This document shows, in pieces, positions 24,826 through 33,634 of a stretch of 58,482 nt of DNA (position 1 is its first letter; every line of letters starts with the position of its first letter). The notes under the pieces were generated by a model that saw only the letters and a list, made by a program, of their open reading frames with translations, ran no database searches and was not told where the DNA came from. This stretch comes from DASRQK01 sp040392005. GTDB taxonomy: Bacteria; Bacteroidota; Bacteroidia; Sphingobacteriales; Sphingobacteriaceae. A program made the position numbers and the translations under genes. The stretch is from assembly GCA_040392005.1 (NCBI GenBank), contig JBEBWT010000011.1, forward strand, positions 1 to 58,482. Reading direction: 5' to 3'.

Positions 24826-27447
24826 TTACAGCACGTTCTCACTCTCCTTATCCAGATAGCTCTGGACGATGTCAATGGCGTTGGTCACGACGTCGCTCAA
24901 TGCCGTAATGAACGTTCCGTCTTTGGCATTGTTGATGGCGTGTTTGATCGCCTCGATTTCTTTCGGAATAATTTCGTAAGTGATCTCCTTATTGGATTCA
25001 TGAATCCCGTCCAGGATGAGATTGATAATTTCCTCTTCGGTCCGGCCACGGAGATGTTTCTCCTGCCGGATAATAATATGGTCAAACATTCTGCCGGCAA
25101 TCTTTCCGCATTCCCGGATATCTTCATCCCGCCGGTCCCCCACTCCGGCAATAATCCCGATTTTATGGGGCGAATCCACACTGCTCAGGAACTCCTCAAT
25201 GGCGAGGTAACCATTCGGATTGTGGGCAAAGTCGATCATCACCTTGAAATTGCGGAAATCAAATATATTTAGCCTGCCGGGCGTCTGAGCCGCACTTGGA
25301 ATAAAGGTTTGCAAAGCCAGGCTCAGATCTTCCGAATTGAAGCCCGATAAATAACCTGCCAGTACGGCTGCCAGTGCATTGGCGATCATGAATCTGGCCT
25401 TGCCGCCCACCGTAAGCGGAATCTGGATGACCCGTTCGATCCGGATCTTCCAGTCACCTTTCTTGATGGTGACATAACCGTTTTCATAGACCGCTACGAT
25501 GCTGCCTGCTTTGGAAAGGGCCTTGACATGGGGCTGATTTTCATCCATGCTGAAATAGGCAATGTTGCAATCGATCTGCCCGGCGATCTTCATGCAATAC
25601 TCATCATCTGCGTTGAGAATGGCCCAACCATCATTCTTGATGCTCCGGGCTACTACGCTTTTCACCCGTGCCAGATCTTCCAGGTTGTGGATATCGCTCA
25701 GGCCCAGGTGATCTTCCTGTATATTAGTGATCACACCTATATCGCAGCGGCTGAAGCCGAGTCCGGTGCGCAGGATTCCGCCACGGGCAGTTTCCAGCAC
25801 GGCAAATTCGACCGTGGGATCTTTCAGAATATATTCAGCACTGAAAGGACCGGTGGTGTCACCTTTTTCCAGCAAATGGTTTTGTATGTAAATGCCGTCC
25901 GAAGTGGTAAATCCGACCCGGAACCCCTTGTTTTTCACCATGTGGGCAATGAGTCGGGTGGTCGTGGTTTTGCCATTGGTCCCGGTGACCGCGATGATAG
26001 GGATACGGCTCGGCTTGCCCGGAGGGTACAGCATATCGATGACCGGTGCGGCCACATTCCGCGGCAAACCTTCGGAGGGAGCCAGGTGCATCCGGAATCC
26101 CGGTGCGGCATTGACTTCCAGTACCACTCCGCCATTTTGTTTCAGTGGCTGGGTCAGGTTATGGGCCATGATGTCGATGCCGCAGATGTCCAGCCCAATG
26201 ATGCGGGAGATCCGCTCGGCGAGGAATATGTTTTCAGGGTGTATCATATCGGTCACATCAATAGAGGTGCCGCCGGTACTGAGGTTGGCGGTGGATTTCA
26301 GATAGACGATTTCCCTTTTTTTGGGCACTGAATCTTCTGTATAACCCAATTTGTCCAGTAGATCCAGCGAGTCCCGGTCTATTTCGATCTCGGTCAGGAC
26401 ATTTTCATGCCCGTAACCTCTGCGGGGATCCTGATTTTCCAGATCGATCAGCTCACGGATACTTTTTTCTCCGTCACCAATGACATGCGCCGGGACCCGC
26501 TGGGCCGCAGCCACCATTTTATGATTGATGACCAGCACCCGGAAATCAAAACCGCTGATATATTTTTCCACAAGCACCCTACGACCATATTTCTGTGCGT
26601 GCAGCAAACCCTCTTTGGCGGCTTCATGGGTTTTGACGTTAATGGATGCCCCCTTTCCATGATTGCCGCCCAAAGGCTTGATCACGATCGGGAACCCGAT
26701 TTTTTCAATGGTATTCGTAAGATCTTCTTCATCCACGCAAATGGCCCCGGATGCGACCGGTATGGATGAATTTTCAAGCATGCGCTTGGTATCTTCCTTG
26801 TCGCAGGCAATATCCACGGCAATATGGCTGGTATTGCAGGTGATAGTCGCCTGAAAGCGCATCTGATTGATCCCGTAACCCAATTGGACCAGGGAGTTGG
26901 TGCCCAGACGGATCCAGGGGATATCCCTGGCCACGGCTTCTTCCACAATGCTGCCGGTGCTCGGTCCCAGACGTACCCTTTCCCTGATTTCCTTCATTTT
27001 CAGAATATCGGCATCGATATCATATTCTGATCCGTCTATCAGTGCCTGCGCAATCCGCACGGAGGCCTCTGCCGCATATTCGCCTACACTTTCTTCCAGA
27101 TAGCTGAATACCACATTATAGACTCCGTGTTCCTGTGTGCCCCGTGTGCGGCCGAAGCCGGTGTCCATTCCCGCCAGGGTCTGAATCTCCAGCGCAATAT
27201 GCTCGATCACATGGCCCATCCAGGTGCCTTCATCCACCCGGAGAAAGAATCCTCCCCGGACCCCTTCGGAACAGCGGTGCTCGATCAGACTGGGCATCAA
27301 CGCTTCCAGCCTTTCACGGAAACCTGGAATTTTATTGGTGGGCCGGTCCTCCAATTCCTCCAGATCCAGGCGCATCTGAATCAGCTTCTTTCTCTTTATA
27401 CTCCAGATATTTGGCCCGCGAAGTGCCTGAATTTTCAGAATCCTCAT
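24826..27447 (-). CDS. cphA: Cyanophycin synthetase
   Basis: 873 residues, the normal CphA1 size. It polymerises aspartate and arginine into multi-L-arginyl-poly-L-aspartate, using ATP. The N-terminal domain begins with the hallmark RGPNIWS. The central ATP-grasp domain has VIKPLGGNHGKGASINV and VEVNAAPGFRMH-like residues (LEVNAAPGFRMH). The C-terminal Mur-ligase-like domain has AVTGTNGKTTTTRLIAH and IDFAHNPNGY. It is divergent from cyanophycinase (110 bases apart), so storage and mobilisation are paired here. Confidence 0.96.
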   Translation of the reverse strand: MRILKIQALRGPNIWSIKRKKLIQMRLDLEELEDRPTNKIPGFRERLEALMPSLIEHRCSEGVRGGFFLRVDEGTWMGHVIEHIALEIQTLAGMDTGFGRTRGTQEHGVYNVVFSYLEESVGEYAAEASVRIAQALIDGSEYDIDADILKMKEIRERVRLGPSTGSIVEEAVARDIPWIRLGTNSLVQLGYGINQMRFQATITCNTSHIAVDIACDKEDTKRMLENSSIPVASGAICVDEEDLTNTIEKIGFPIVIKPLGGNHGKGASINVKTHEAAKEGLLHAQKYGRRVLVEKYISGFDFRVLVINHKMVAAAQRVPAHVIGDGEKSIRELIDLENQDPRRGYGHENVLTEIEIDRDSLDLLDKLGYTEDSVPKKREIVYLKSTANLSTGGTSIDVTDMIHPENIFLAERISRIIGLDICGIDIMAHNLTQPLKQNGGVVLEVNAAPGFRMHLAPSEGLPRNVAAPVIDMLYPPGKPSRIPIIAVTGTNGKTTTTRLIAHMVKNKGFRVGFTTSDGIYIQNHLLEKGDTTGPFSAEYILKDPTVEFAVLETARGGILRTGLGFSRCDIGVITNIQEDHLGLSDIHNLEDLARVKSVVARSIKNDGWAILNADDEYCMKIAGQIDCNIAYFSMDENQPHVKALSKAGSIVAVYENGYVTIKKGDWKIRIERVIQIPLTVGGKARFMIANALAAVLAGYLSGFNSEDLSLALQTFIPSAAQTPGRLNIFDFRNFKVMIDFAHNPNGYLAIEEFLSSVDSPHKIGIIAGVGDRRDEDIRECGKIAGRMFDHIIIRQEKHLRGRTEEEIINLILDGIHESNKEITYEIIPKEIEAIKHAINNAKDGTFITALSDVVTNAIDIVQSYLDKESENVL

Positions 27448-27556
27448 AAATTAAGTTTAATTGGTATGTCAGTTAATTATCCGATCAAGTGCCGGCAAGT
27501 ACGCTAAAAGTAATTCTTTTTTCATCTTTTCCAAAATATAAATATAGATTTGTGAG

Positions 27557-28441
27557 ATGAACATTAAGGGAAAACTGATCATTATAGGCGGTGCGGTCGA
27601 TAAAGGAAGCTTCACAGAAGCACATTATGATAAGAACGCGGCCAATAACTTAAATTTCTTTGAGAAGGGAATTCTGAAGCGTATCCTCAATGAATCCCGC
27701 TTTGGGAATGAATCCCGGATCGAGGTGATCACGACCGCTTCTTCCATTCCCCATGAAGTGGGCGCAGAATATATTAAGGCATTCAATTATCTGGGAGCCA
27801 ACAATGTGGACGTATTATTTATTCAAAACCGGGAGGAAGCGCTGCGGGATGAAGTGGTTGAAAGGGTCAGGAAGGCCGATGTGGTGATGTTTACCGGCGG
27901 AGATCAGCTTCGTCTGACCTCCATGCTGGGCGGTACCGAATTACACGAGGTTCTGCTGGATAAATATAGGAATGAAGAGTTTATCTATGCCGGAACTTCG
28001 GCCGGTGCAGCCGCATCTTCCGGCAGCATGATCTATCAGGGAAGCAGTAAAGAAGCCCTGCTAAAAGGAGAAGTAAAAATCACCAGAGGCCTCGGTTTCA
28101 TTGAAGATGTGATTGTCGATACACATTTCGTCCAGCGGGGACGGATGGGCCGCCTGTTCCAGGCAGTGGTTGGCAATCCCAGGATGCTGGGCATCGGATT
28201 GGGGGAAGATACCGGTCTCCTGATCAAGGAAGGCAGTAAAATGGAGGCGATTGGCTCTGGACTGGTGATCCTGGTGGATGGCAGGCAGATCAAAAACACC
28301 AATCTGACCGATGTTGCCCTGGGGGAGCCTATTTCCATCAGCAATCTGATCGTACATGTGATGAGTCAGAATGATACCTATGACCTCACTACCCGTGAAC
28401 TGGTGATCCGGGATAAATCTGTAAAGGAATTGACCGCCTGA
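27557..28441 (+). CDS. cphB: Cyanophycinase
   Basis: A 294-residue intracellular serine exopeptidase of family S51 that releases beta-Asp-Arg dipeptides from cyanophycin. Signatures are IIGGAVDKG at the N-terminus, MFTGGDQLRLTSML, the nucleophile motif GTSAGAAA, and DTHFVQRGRMGRL. A TAGATTTG box at 27545-27552 ends only 4 bases before the ATG, so the transcript may be nearly leaderless if this is the real -7 element. It is followed 16 bases later by the isoaspartyl peptidase gene. Confidence 0.95.
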   Translation: MNIKGKLIIIGGAVDKGSFTEAHYDKNAANNLNFFEKGILKRILNESRFGNESRIEVITTASSIPHEVGAEYIKAFNYLGANNVDVLFIQNREEALRDEVVERVRKADVVMFTGGDQLRLTSMLGGTELHEVLLDKYRNEEFIYAGTSAGAAASSGSMIYQGSSKEALLKGEVKITRGLGFIEDVIVDTHFVQRGRMGRLFQAVVGNPRMLGIGLGEDTGLLIKEGSKMEAIGSGLVILVDGRQIKNTNLTDVALGEPISISNLIVHVMSQNDTYDLTTRELVIRDKSVKELTA

Positions 28442-28457
28442 TTCAAAGTTGCCTGAT

Positions 28458-29300
28458 ATGAAGATTATTATCCATGGTGGATTTTTTAGTGAATCCCATA
28501 CCGACCGCCTGACCAAGAAAGCCAAACAGGATGCTTTGAAGGAAATTGCCCGAAGGGGTTTTGAGTACCTGCAGCAGCACAATGCACTGGAAACAGTGGT
28601 ATATACAGTTTCTTTGCTGGAAGATAATGAACTGTTCAATGCTGGTACAGGCTCCCAGATCCAAAGCGACGGCAAGATCCGGATGAGTGCCTCGCTGATG
28701 GACGGATCGACCCAGCGGATGAGCGGTGTGATCAATATTGAGGATGTCCGGAATCCAGTACAAGTAGCGTTGCGCTTGCTGGATTATGACGATAAAATCC
28801 TGGGAGGGGAGGGGGCCACACAATTTGCCCGCAAAATGGGTTTTGCGCATTTTTCTACTGAAATCCCCCAGCGCCGACAGGAATATCTGGACAAATTGGA
28901 ATCTTCCGGTACCGGCACCGTGGGATGCGTGGCTTTGGACGGGCAGGGCCGCCTGGCGGTGGCGACTTCTACCGGCGGAAAGGGCTTTGAGATTCCGGGC
29001 AGGATTTCGGATTCCGCCACGGTAGCCGGGAATTATGCCAATCCGAACTGTGCGGTCAGTTGCACCGGTGTAGGTGAAGACATTGTGGGCGGAGCGGTTG
29101 CTGCCAAAATCGTGACCAGAGTGACAGATGGCATGGCGCTGGAAAGCGCTTTTGAAAAGACCTTTGAGGAGTTGAAGCAGATCGAGGGATTTACGGGTGC
29201 GATCGCCATCGACCGGTCCGGCAACTTCTGCCACCGGGATTCCCATCCCAGTATGGTGTTTGCCTCTTATGACGGGGAGCATTTTGTAATTTTTGATTGA
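28458..29300 (+). CDS. Isoaspartyl peptidase / plant-type L-asparaginase
   Basis: An Ntn-hydrolase precursor of 280 residues from ATG 28458 (an in-frame TTG lies at 28449). It should self-cleave before the Thr of GTVGCVALDG, giving the new N-terminal nucleophile; ATSTGGKGFEIPGRISDS is the usual following motif, and GAGTGSQ-like residues (NAGTGSQIQSDG) precede it. The enzyme splits beta-aspartyl dipeptides. Behind cphB it would split beta-Asp-Arg into Asp and Arg and complete cyanophycin use. Confidence 0.93.
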   Translation: MKIIIHGGFFSESHTDRLTKKAKQDALKEIARRGFEYLQQHNALETVVYTVSLLEDNELFNAGTGSQIQSDGKIRMSASLMDGSTQRMSGVINIEDVRNPVQVALRLLDYDDKILGGEGATQFARKMGFAHFSTEIPQRRQEYLDKLESSGTGTVGCVALDGQGRLAVATSTGGKGFEIPGRISDSATVAGNYANPNCAVSCTGVGEDIVGGAVAAKIVTRVTDGMALESAFEKTFEELKQIEGFTGAIAIDRSGNFCHRDSHPSMVFASYDGEHFVIFD

Positions 29301-29307
29301 TTGTGGG

Positions 29308-29351
29308 GCTGTCCTATTCCTTTTATTTAGCTGTCCTCTTCCTTTTGTTTA
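29308..29351. repeat. Two tandem 22-bp repeats upstream of brnQ
   Basis: Copies at 29308-29329 and 29330-29351 start GCTGTCCT and continue TTCCTTTT-TTTA; they differ at two positions. They lie between the isoaspartyl peptidase stop and the brnQ ATG (29371). The two-helical-turn spacing fits a dimeric regulator site, possibly Lrp- or AraC-type (inference). Confidence 0.6.
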
Positions 29352-29370
29352 TTAACCGATAATTTTTTGA

Positions 29371-30687
29371 ATGATGCTGAAAAAGAACAGAGATATTCTG
29401 ACCATTGGTTTTGCCTTATTTGCCATGTTTTTTGGTGCGGGAAATTTACTCCTGCCACCCTATATAGGTTTGCAGATCGGTTCCCATGTGTGGATCACGA
29501 TCATCGCATTTTCTCTCACCGGGATTTTGCTGCCGTTTTTTGGGATTTTGTCGATCGTCCGTTCCGGAAATTCCTTTAATGACCTGGGAGCCCGCATCCA
29601 TCCCTGGCTGTCACCAGTGCTTGGCACCATTATTATGCTTTGTATCGGTCCCCTGATCGCCATCCCCCGGACGGCTGCTACCACCTATGAAGTGGGTTTA
29701 TTGCCTTTATTCCCTGCTTTCAGTCCTGTTTTGGCTTCTGTACTCTTTTTTGGGGTGACCTGGGCCCTGACCATCGTTCCTTCGAAAGTGGTGGACATCA
29801 TCGGGAATATGCTGACCCCGGCACTGTTGCTGTTGCTGCTGTTGCTGATCGCAGTAGGGGTTTTCTATCCACAAAGTGATTTTCCAGCCAGTGAATTGAC
29901 GGGACTCGAATTTTTTTCTCTGGGTTTTACCGAAGGGTATCAGACCCTGGATGTACTGGCTTCGGTGATTTTCGCAAGTATCATTATTACTGCTGCGCAG
30001 GCAAAGGGTTATGTGGCTGGAAAAGCCAAAAACTCAGTGGTGATTTCTTCGGGTGTGCTTTCTTCCCTGTGTCTGCTGATTATTTATGGTGGCTTGCTTT
30101 ATCTGGGCGCTACTTCAGGGATTGACGACCCCAATATCAGCCGTTCGGCCCTCCTGATCCATATTGCCAAAAGCACTTTAGGGAGTTACGGTATGATTGC
30201 CATCGCATTGAGTATTGCCCTGGCCTGCCTCACCACAGCCATTGCCCTGACCTCGGCAGTGGGTACTTTTTTCTCCGGTCTGACCGGTGGCCGCGTGGGA
30301 TACAAGACATTGGTCACCTTATGCTGCCTGGTGTCCGGCTACCTGGCCATTCACGGAGTGGATCAGATTATTCAATTTGCCTATCCTCCTCTGGCGTTTG
30401 TCTATCCAATTGTGATCACGCTGATACTTTATATTGTGCTTTTAGGCGGGTTTGTACGCTCCAGAACACCTTATATCGGCGCACTGATCGCCTCGACGAT
30501 CGTGGGAGGGCTCAGTCTGTTCAAAATATTGGGAATATGGAGTGAAAGCACTTTATCTCTGCTCAACCGGATTCCATTGTTTGAAAGTGATCTGGGCTGG
30601 GTGCTGCCTTCGGTGCTGGGCTTTATTGCGGGTCTTTTGCTGGATCGGTTAAAGCCGCCAGCTCTTCGCCCACAAGGCTCCCGATAG
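29371..30687 (+). CDS. brnQ: Branched-chain amino acid transport carrier, LIVCS family
   Basis: 438 residues with about 12 membrane helices. It opens LTIGFALFAMFFGAGNLLLPPYIGLQIG, the BrnQ signature, and has RTAATTYEVG and GFTEGYQTLDVLAS in the usual places. Known family members import Leu, Ile and Val with sodium or protons. The last 65 bases overlap the end of the convergent flavoprotein gene. Its position after the cyanophycin genes suggests an amino-acid-use locus. Confidence 0.92.
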   Translation: MMLKKNRDILTIGFALFAMFFGAGNLLLPPYIGLQIGSHVWITIIAFSLTGILLPFFGILSIVRSGNSFNDLGARIHPWLSPVLGTIIMLCIGPLIAIPRTAATTYEVGLLPLFPAFSPVLASVLFFGVTWALTIVPSKVVDIIGNMLTPALLLLLLLLIAVGVFYPQSDFPASELTGLEFFSLGFTEGYQTLDVLASVIFASIIITAAQAKGYVAGKAKNSVVISSGVLSSLCLLIIYGGLLYLGATSGIDDPNISRSALLIHIAKSTLGSYGMIAIALSIALACLTTAIALTSAVGTFFSGLTGGRVGYKTLVTLCCLVSGYLAIHGVDQIIQFAYPPLAFVYPIVITLILYIVLLGGFVRSRTPYIGALIASTIVGGLSLFKILGIWSESTLSLLNRIPLFESDLGWVLPSVLGFIAGLLLDRLKPPALRPQGSR

Positions 30688-31756
30688 CTACCCCGGTGCC
30701 GGTAAGACGCACACCGCAATACACGTTTCCGGACAGTTGTTTGACGATTGGAGTCCGCTGAGGCCCCATTCCCATAATGCCACTCCAGCGATGGTCGATT
30801 TCCACTGCCTGATGGGGGAGAATGAGTTGGTTCAGATAGGTTTCCAATTGATTCTGGATCTGTGCTGTGAGGGCAAATTCGGTAGTTGTCTCGCCCTCAA
30901 TGTCCAGATTGCGGCCCCCGCCGAACAGGATCCGGTTTCCTGTATTCCGGAAAAAATAAAAACCCTCGTCAAAATGGAAACAACCTTCGAACCGGAGGTT
31001 TTTAATGGGTTTGGTAACCAAAACCTGCGCCCTTGCCGGGACAACTTCCAGATCGTATAATTTGCGGGTAAAGGCATTGGTGCATAGAAAAACCTTGCGG
31101 CACTTGAAGGTGAACCCATCCCGCAATTCCAATTCGACGGAGGAATGATTGTCAGACAAGCGGGTGACTTCTATATTATTGAGGATGGCGATATTATTGG
31201 AAACGACCAGTTTCATCAGGGCTTTCATCATTTTACCCGTGTGGATCTGTCCTTCAAATCTGGTTTCGATCACCCCGATGGTCTGTCCGAAACCAAAATC
31301 CCGCTGAGACTTTTTGTAGGGATCCTCACCGAAGATCGGACGGAGCCATTTGTTGATTTCCTCCATCCTTGATAAGCTATGCTCCATCAGTGCCCGGTCC
31401 TGTTGGCGAAAGATCTCAAAACCACCGGCTTGCTGGTAATCCATCGTCTCATCGCCCAGCAAGCCCCGGAGTTTCCGGAGGCCGTTGTACCGCCTTTTAA
31501 CCAGACGGTAAATTTCCTCTTCCGGATTGGATTCCAGATAGTCCAGGATTTCCGACAGGGTGCCAAAACAGGCAAACCCTGCATTTTTGGTGCTGGCCCC
31601 CTCGGGCAGCATCCCTTTTTCAAGGATCAGGATTTTCGCGGCAGGATGTTTCAAGCGGAGGTGATAAGCAGTGCTCAGCCCCACGATCCCACTGCCGACG
31701 ATTACAAAATCGACCTTCCGGAAATAAGTATCCAGCTCCCAGTAACTTAAGTTCAT
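30623..31756 (-). CDS. FAD-dependent oxidoreductase (DAO family)
   Basis: 377 residues. The Rossmann FAD motif is VIVGSGIVGLSTAYHL (residues ~16-31), then ILEKGMLPEGASTKNAGFACFG and the C-terminal RLTGTGVAIGSLVGEEL. It looks like a D-amino-acid or sarcosine/glycine oxidase-type enzyme; the exact substrate is not evident. Its 3' end overlaps brnQ by 65 bases in opposite orientation. It starts 40 bases from the divergent phosphatase gene. Confidence 0.88.
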   Translation of the reverse strand: MNLSYWELDTYFRKVDFVIVGSGIVGLSTAYHLRLKHPAAKILILEKGMLPEGASTKNAGFACFGTLSEILDYLESNPEEEIYRLVKRRYNGLRKLRGLLGDETMDYQQAGGFEIFRQQDRALMEHSLSRMEEINKWLRPIFGEDPYKKSQRDFGFGQTIGVIETRFEGQIHTGKMMKALMKLVVSNNIAILNNIEVTRLSDNHSSVELELRDGFTFKCRKVFLCTNAFTRKLYDLEVVPARAQVLVTKPIKNLRFEGCFHFDEGFYFFRNTGNRILFGGGRNLDIEGETTTEFALTAQIQNQLETYLNQLILPHQAVEIDHRWSGIMGMGPQRTPIVKQLSGNVYCGVRLTGTGVAIGSLVGEELAALTDPAKDPQ

Positions 31757-31796
31757 AAGTTAAAATTACTGTATATTTGCTAATAAAATAAATCAT

Positions 31797-33446
31797 ATGA
31801 AGAAGATATTTTTGAGTGCTGTACTTTTTTTACTTGTTGCTTTGCCAATCATGGTCAGTGCCCAGGTGGCGCGCCCTAAGCTGGTAGTCGGTCTGATGGT
31901 GGATCAGATGCGCTGGGATTATCTGTACCGGTATTCGGATCGCTATTCCGAAGATGGTTTCAAACGCTTGCTGCGAGAGGGATTTTCCTGCGAAAATACC
32001 CTGATCAATTATATACCTACCTTTACGGCGATCGGGCACAGTTCGGTTTACACTGGTTCTGTTCCCGCTATTCATGGGATTGCTGGGAATGACTGGATCA
32101 TGCAGGCGGATGGTTCTTCCATGTATTGTACCCAGGACAATGATGTACGGGGAGTCGGGACGAAGGGAAAGGAAGGACAGCAGTCACCGCGCAATCTGCT
32201 GGCATCCACGGTCACGGATGAGCTGCGGCTGGCTTCCAATTTCAGATCCAAAGTGATTGGTATCGCGATCAAGGACCGGGGAGGTATCCTGCCGGCTGGT
32301 CACCTTGCGAATGCGGCTTATTGGTTTGAAAGTGCATCGGGCAACTGGATTTCCAGTACTTTTTACATGCAGGAATTGCCCTCATGGGTCAATGGGTTCA
32401 ATCAACAGAAACTGGCCGAAAAATATATTATGCAGGATTGGAATACGCTTTATCCGATAGACACCTATGTCAATAGTATTGCGGACGATAACCGGTATGA
32501 GGGCAAATGGCAAGGGGAAGATACGCCAACCCTGCCCCGGCAGACTTCCAGACTGGTAAAGGATGTCGGACTCGAGTTGATCAAAACCATGCCCCAGGGC
32601 AATACCTTTACCCTGGATTTTGCAAAAGCGGCCATTGCAAACGAGGAACTGGGCCGGAATGCTTCGGGTCAGACGGACTTTCTCTGTGTCAGCCTCTCCG
32701 CTACGGATTATGTCGGTCACCGCTATTCGATTTCATCGGTGGAACTGGAAGATACCTATCTGCGGCTGGACAGGGACATTGCCGATTTTCTGAAATACCT
32801 GGATGAAACGGTAGGAGAGGGGAATTATACCTTCTTCCTGACAGCAGATCATGCGGTGTCGTACAATCCCATGTATTATACTGATCAGGGGGGCAATGGA
32901 GGTTATCTTTATTCCAGTAATATACGCCGGAACCTGAATGCATCGCTCCGGGAAAAATTCGGCCAGGAAAATCTGGTGATCAGCACCCTCAATTATCAGG
33001 TGCACCTCAACAATGTACTGATCGATTCACTCGGTCTGGATGAGCGGGCAATCAGGGAACTGGTCGTGAAAACACTGAAAAAGGAGGAAGGAATCGCCTA
33101 TGTAGTCGATCTGACCGGTGACAGCGACCTTTTAGTGCCGGCCCCTATCAGGGAGAAAATCATCAATGGGTACAACCGCAAGCGGAGCGGTGTCATCCAG
33201 ATCGTGGTGGAGCCGCAATGGTATTCGGGTACACCACGCTCGACCGGTACGACCCACGGAGTGTGGTCACCGTATGATTCCCATATACCACTGGTATTCA
33301 TGGGTTGGGGCATCAATCAGGGAGTCAGCAATAATGCGGTAAATATCACGGATATTGCGCCCACCATTTCAGCTTTGCTGCATATTATGGAGCCCAATGG
33401 TGCGATCGGCAAACCCATTGCTGAGGTGCTGAAGGCGAATGAATGA
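31797..33446 (+). CDS. PafA-like alkaline phosphatase / phosphodiesterase superfamily protein
   Basis: 549 residues with a signal peptide (FLLVALPIMVSAQ). The first metal Asp is in LMVDQMRWDYL. The nucleophile Thr is in YIPTFTAIGHSS. IKDRGGILPAGH supplies the Lys-x-Arg pair that PafA enzymes use instead of Arg for phosphate binding. SATDYVGHRYS and LTADHAVSY complete the metal site. Family members release phosphate from monoesters in the periplasm. A TATATTTG box lies at 31772-31779. Confidence 0.92.
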   Translation: MKKIFLSAVLFLLVALPIMVSAQVARPKLVVGLMVDQMRWDYLYRYSDRYSEDGFKRLLREGFSCENTLINYIPTFTAIGHSSVYTGSVPAIHGIAGNDWIMQADGSSMYCTQDNDVRGVGTKGKEGQQSPRNLLASTVTDELRLASNFRSKVIGIAIKDRGGILPAGHLANAAYWFESASGNWISSTFYMQELPSWVNGFNQQKLAEKYIMQDWNTLYPIDTYVNSIADDNRYEGKWQGEDTPTLPRQTSRLVKDVGLELIKTMPQGNTFTLDFAKAAIANEELGRNASGQTDFLCVSLSATDYVGHRYSISSVELEDTYLRLDRDIADFLKYLDETVGEGNYTFFLTADHAVSYNPMYYTDQGGNGGYLYSSNIRRNLNASLREKFGQENLVISTLNYQVHLNNVLIDSLGLDERAIRELVVKTLKKEEGIAYVVDLTGDSDLLVPAPIREKIINGYNRKRSGVIQIVVEPQWYSGTPRSTGTTHGVWSPYDSHIPLVFMGWGINQGVSNNAVNITDIAPTISALLHIMEPNGAIGKPIAEVLKANE

Positions 33447-33511
33447 TCTTTCGGAACGATGTTGGCGATACCGGCTTGGTGCCGCTTGTGGCCAAAAACA
33501 CCTTTGTAGGC

Positions 33512-33574
33512 CTGGTTTTCACAACACAATTATACCGGCGATATTCGCCGGTATAATTGTGTTGTGAAAACCAG
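33512..33574. promoter_or_regulatory. 63-bp perfect palindrome, distal abiE operator
   Basis: Arms 33512-33541 and 33545-33574 are exact 30-base reverse complements around the loop TAT. The centre is CGGCGATATTCGCCG, shared with the second palindrome downstream. The right arm carries the TTG (33562-33564) of the abiE promoter. It could also fold as a terminator for the upstream phosphatase gene. Confidence 0.85.
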
Positions 33575-33592
33575 ATAGTTTATATATATTTG
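33562..33592 (+). promoter_or_regulatory. Promoter of the abiE operon
   Basis: TTG 33562-33564, 20-base spacer, TATATTTG 33585-33592. It lies between and partly within the two palindromes, so binding of the antitoxin to either would block RNA polymerase. Confidence 0.75.
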
Positions 33593-33594
33593 TA

Positions 33595-33617
33595 ATAACG
33601 GCGATATTCGCCGTTAT
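33595..33617. promoter_or_regulatory. Proximal abiE operator palindrome
   Basis: ATAACGGCGA-TAT-TCGCCGTTAT, a perfect 10-bp dyad covering the expected transcription start. Its core CGGCGATATTCGCCG is identical to that of the 63-bp palindrome 63 bases upstream (centre to centre). Known AbiEi antitoxins bind two inverted repeats in their own promoter, which fits this arrangement. Confidence 0.8.
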
Positions 33618-33634
33618 AATGAAATTGATTAAAC

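Noticed and set aside
25528..26331. 267-codon plus-strand open frame inside cphA
   Set aside because: It is antisense to conserved ATP-grasp and Mur-ligase coding sequence, has no promoter or protein-like motif, and mirrors cphA codon structure.
33512..33574. Insertion-sequence end formed by the long palindrome
   Set aside because: No transposase gene or matching second end; the core repeats at the abiE promoter, so an operator explains it better.
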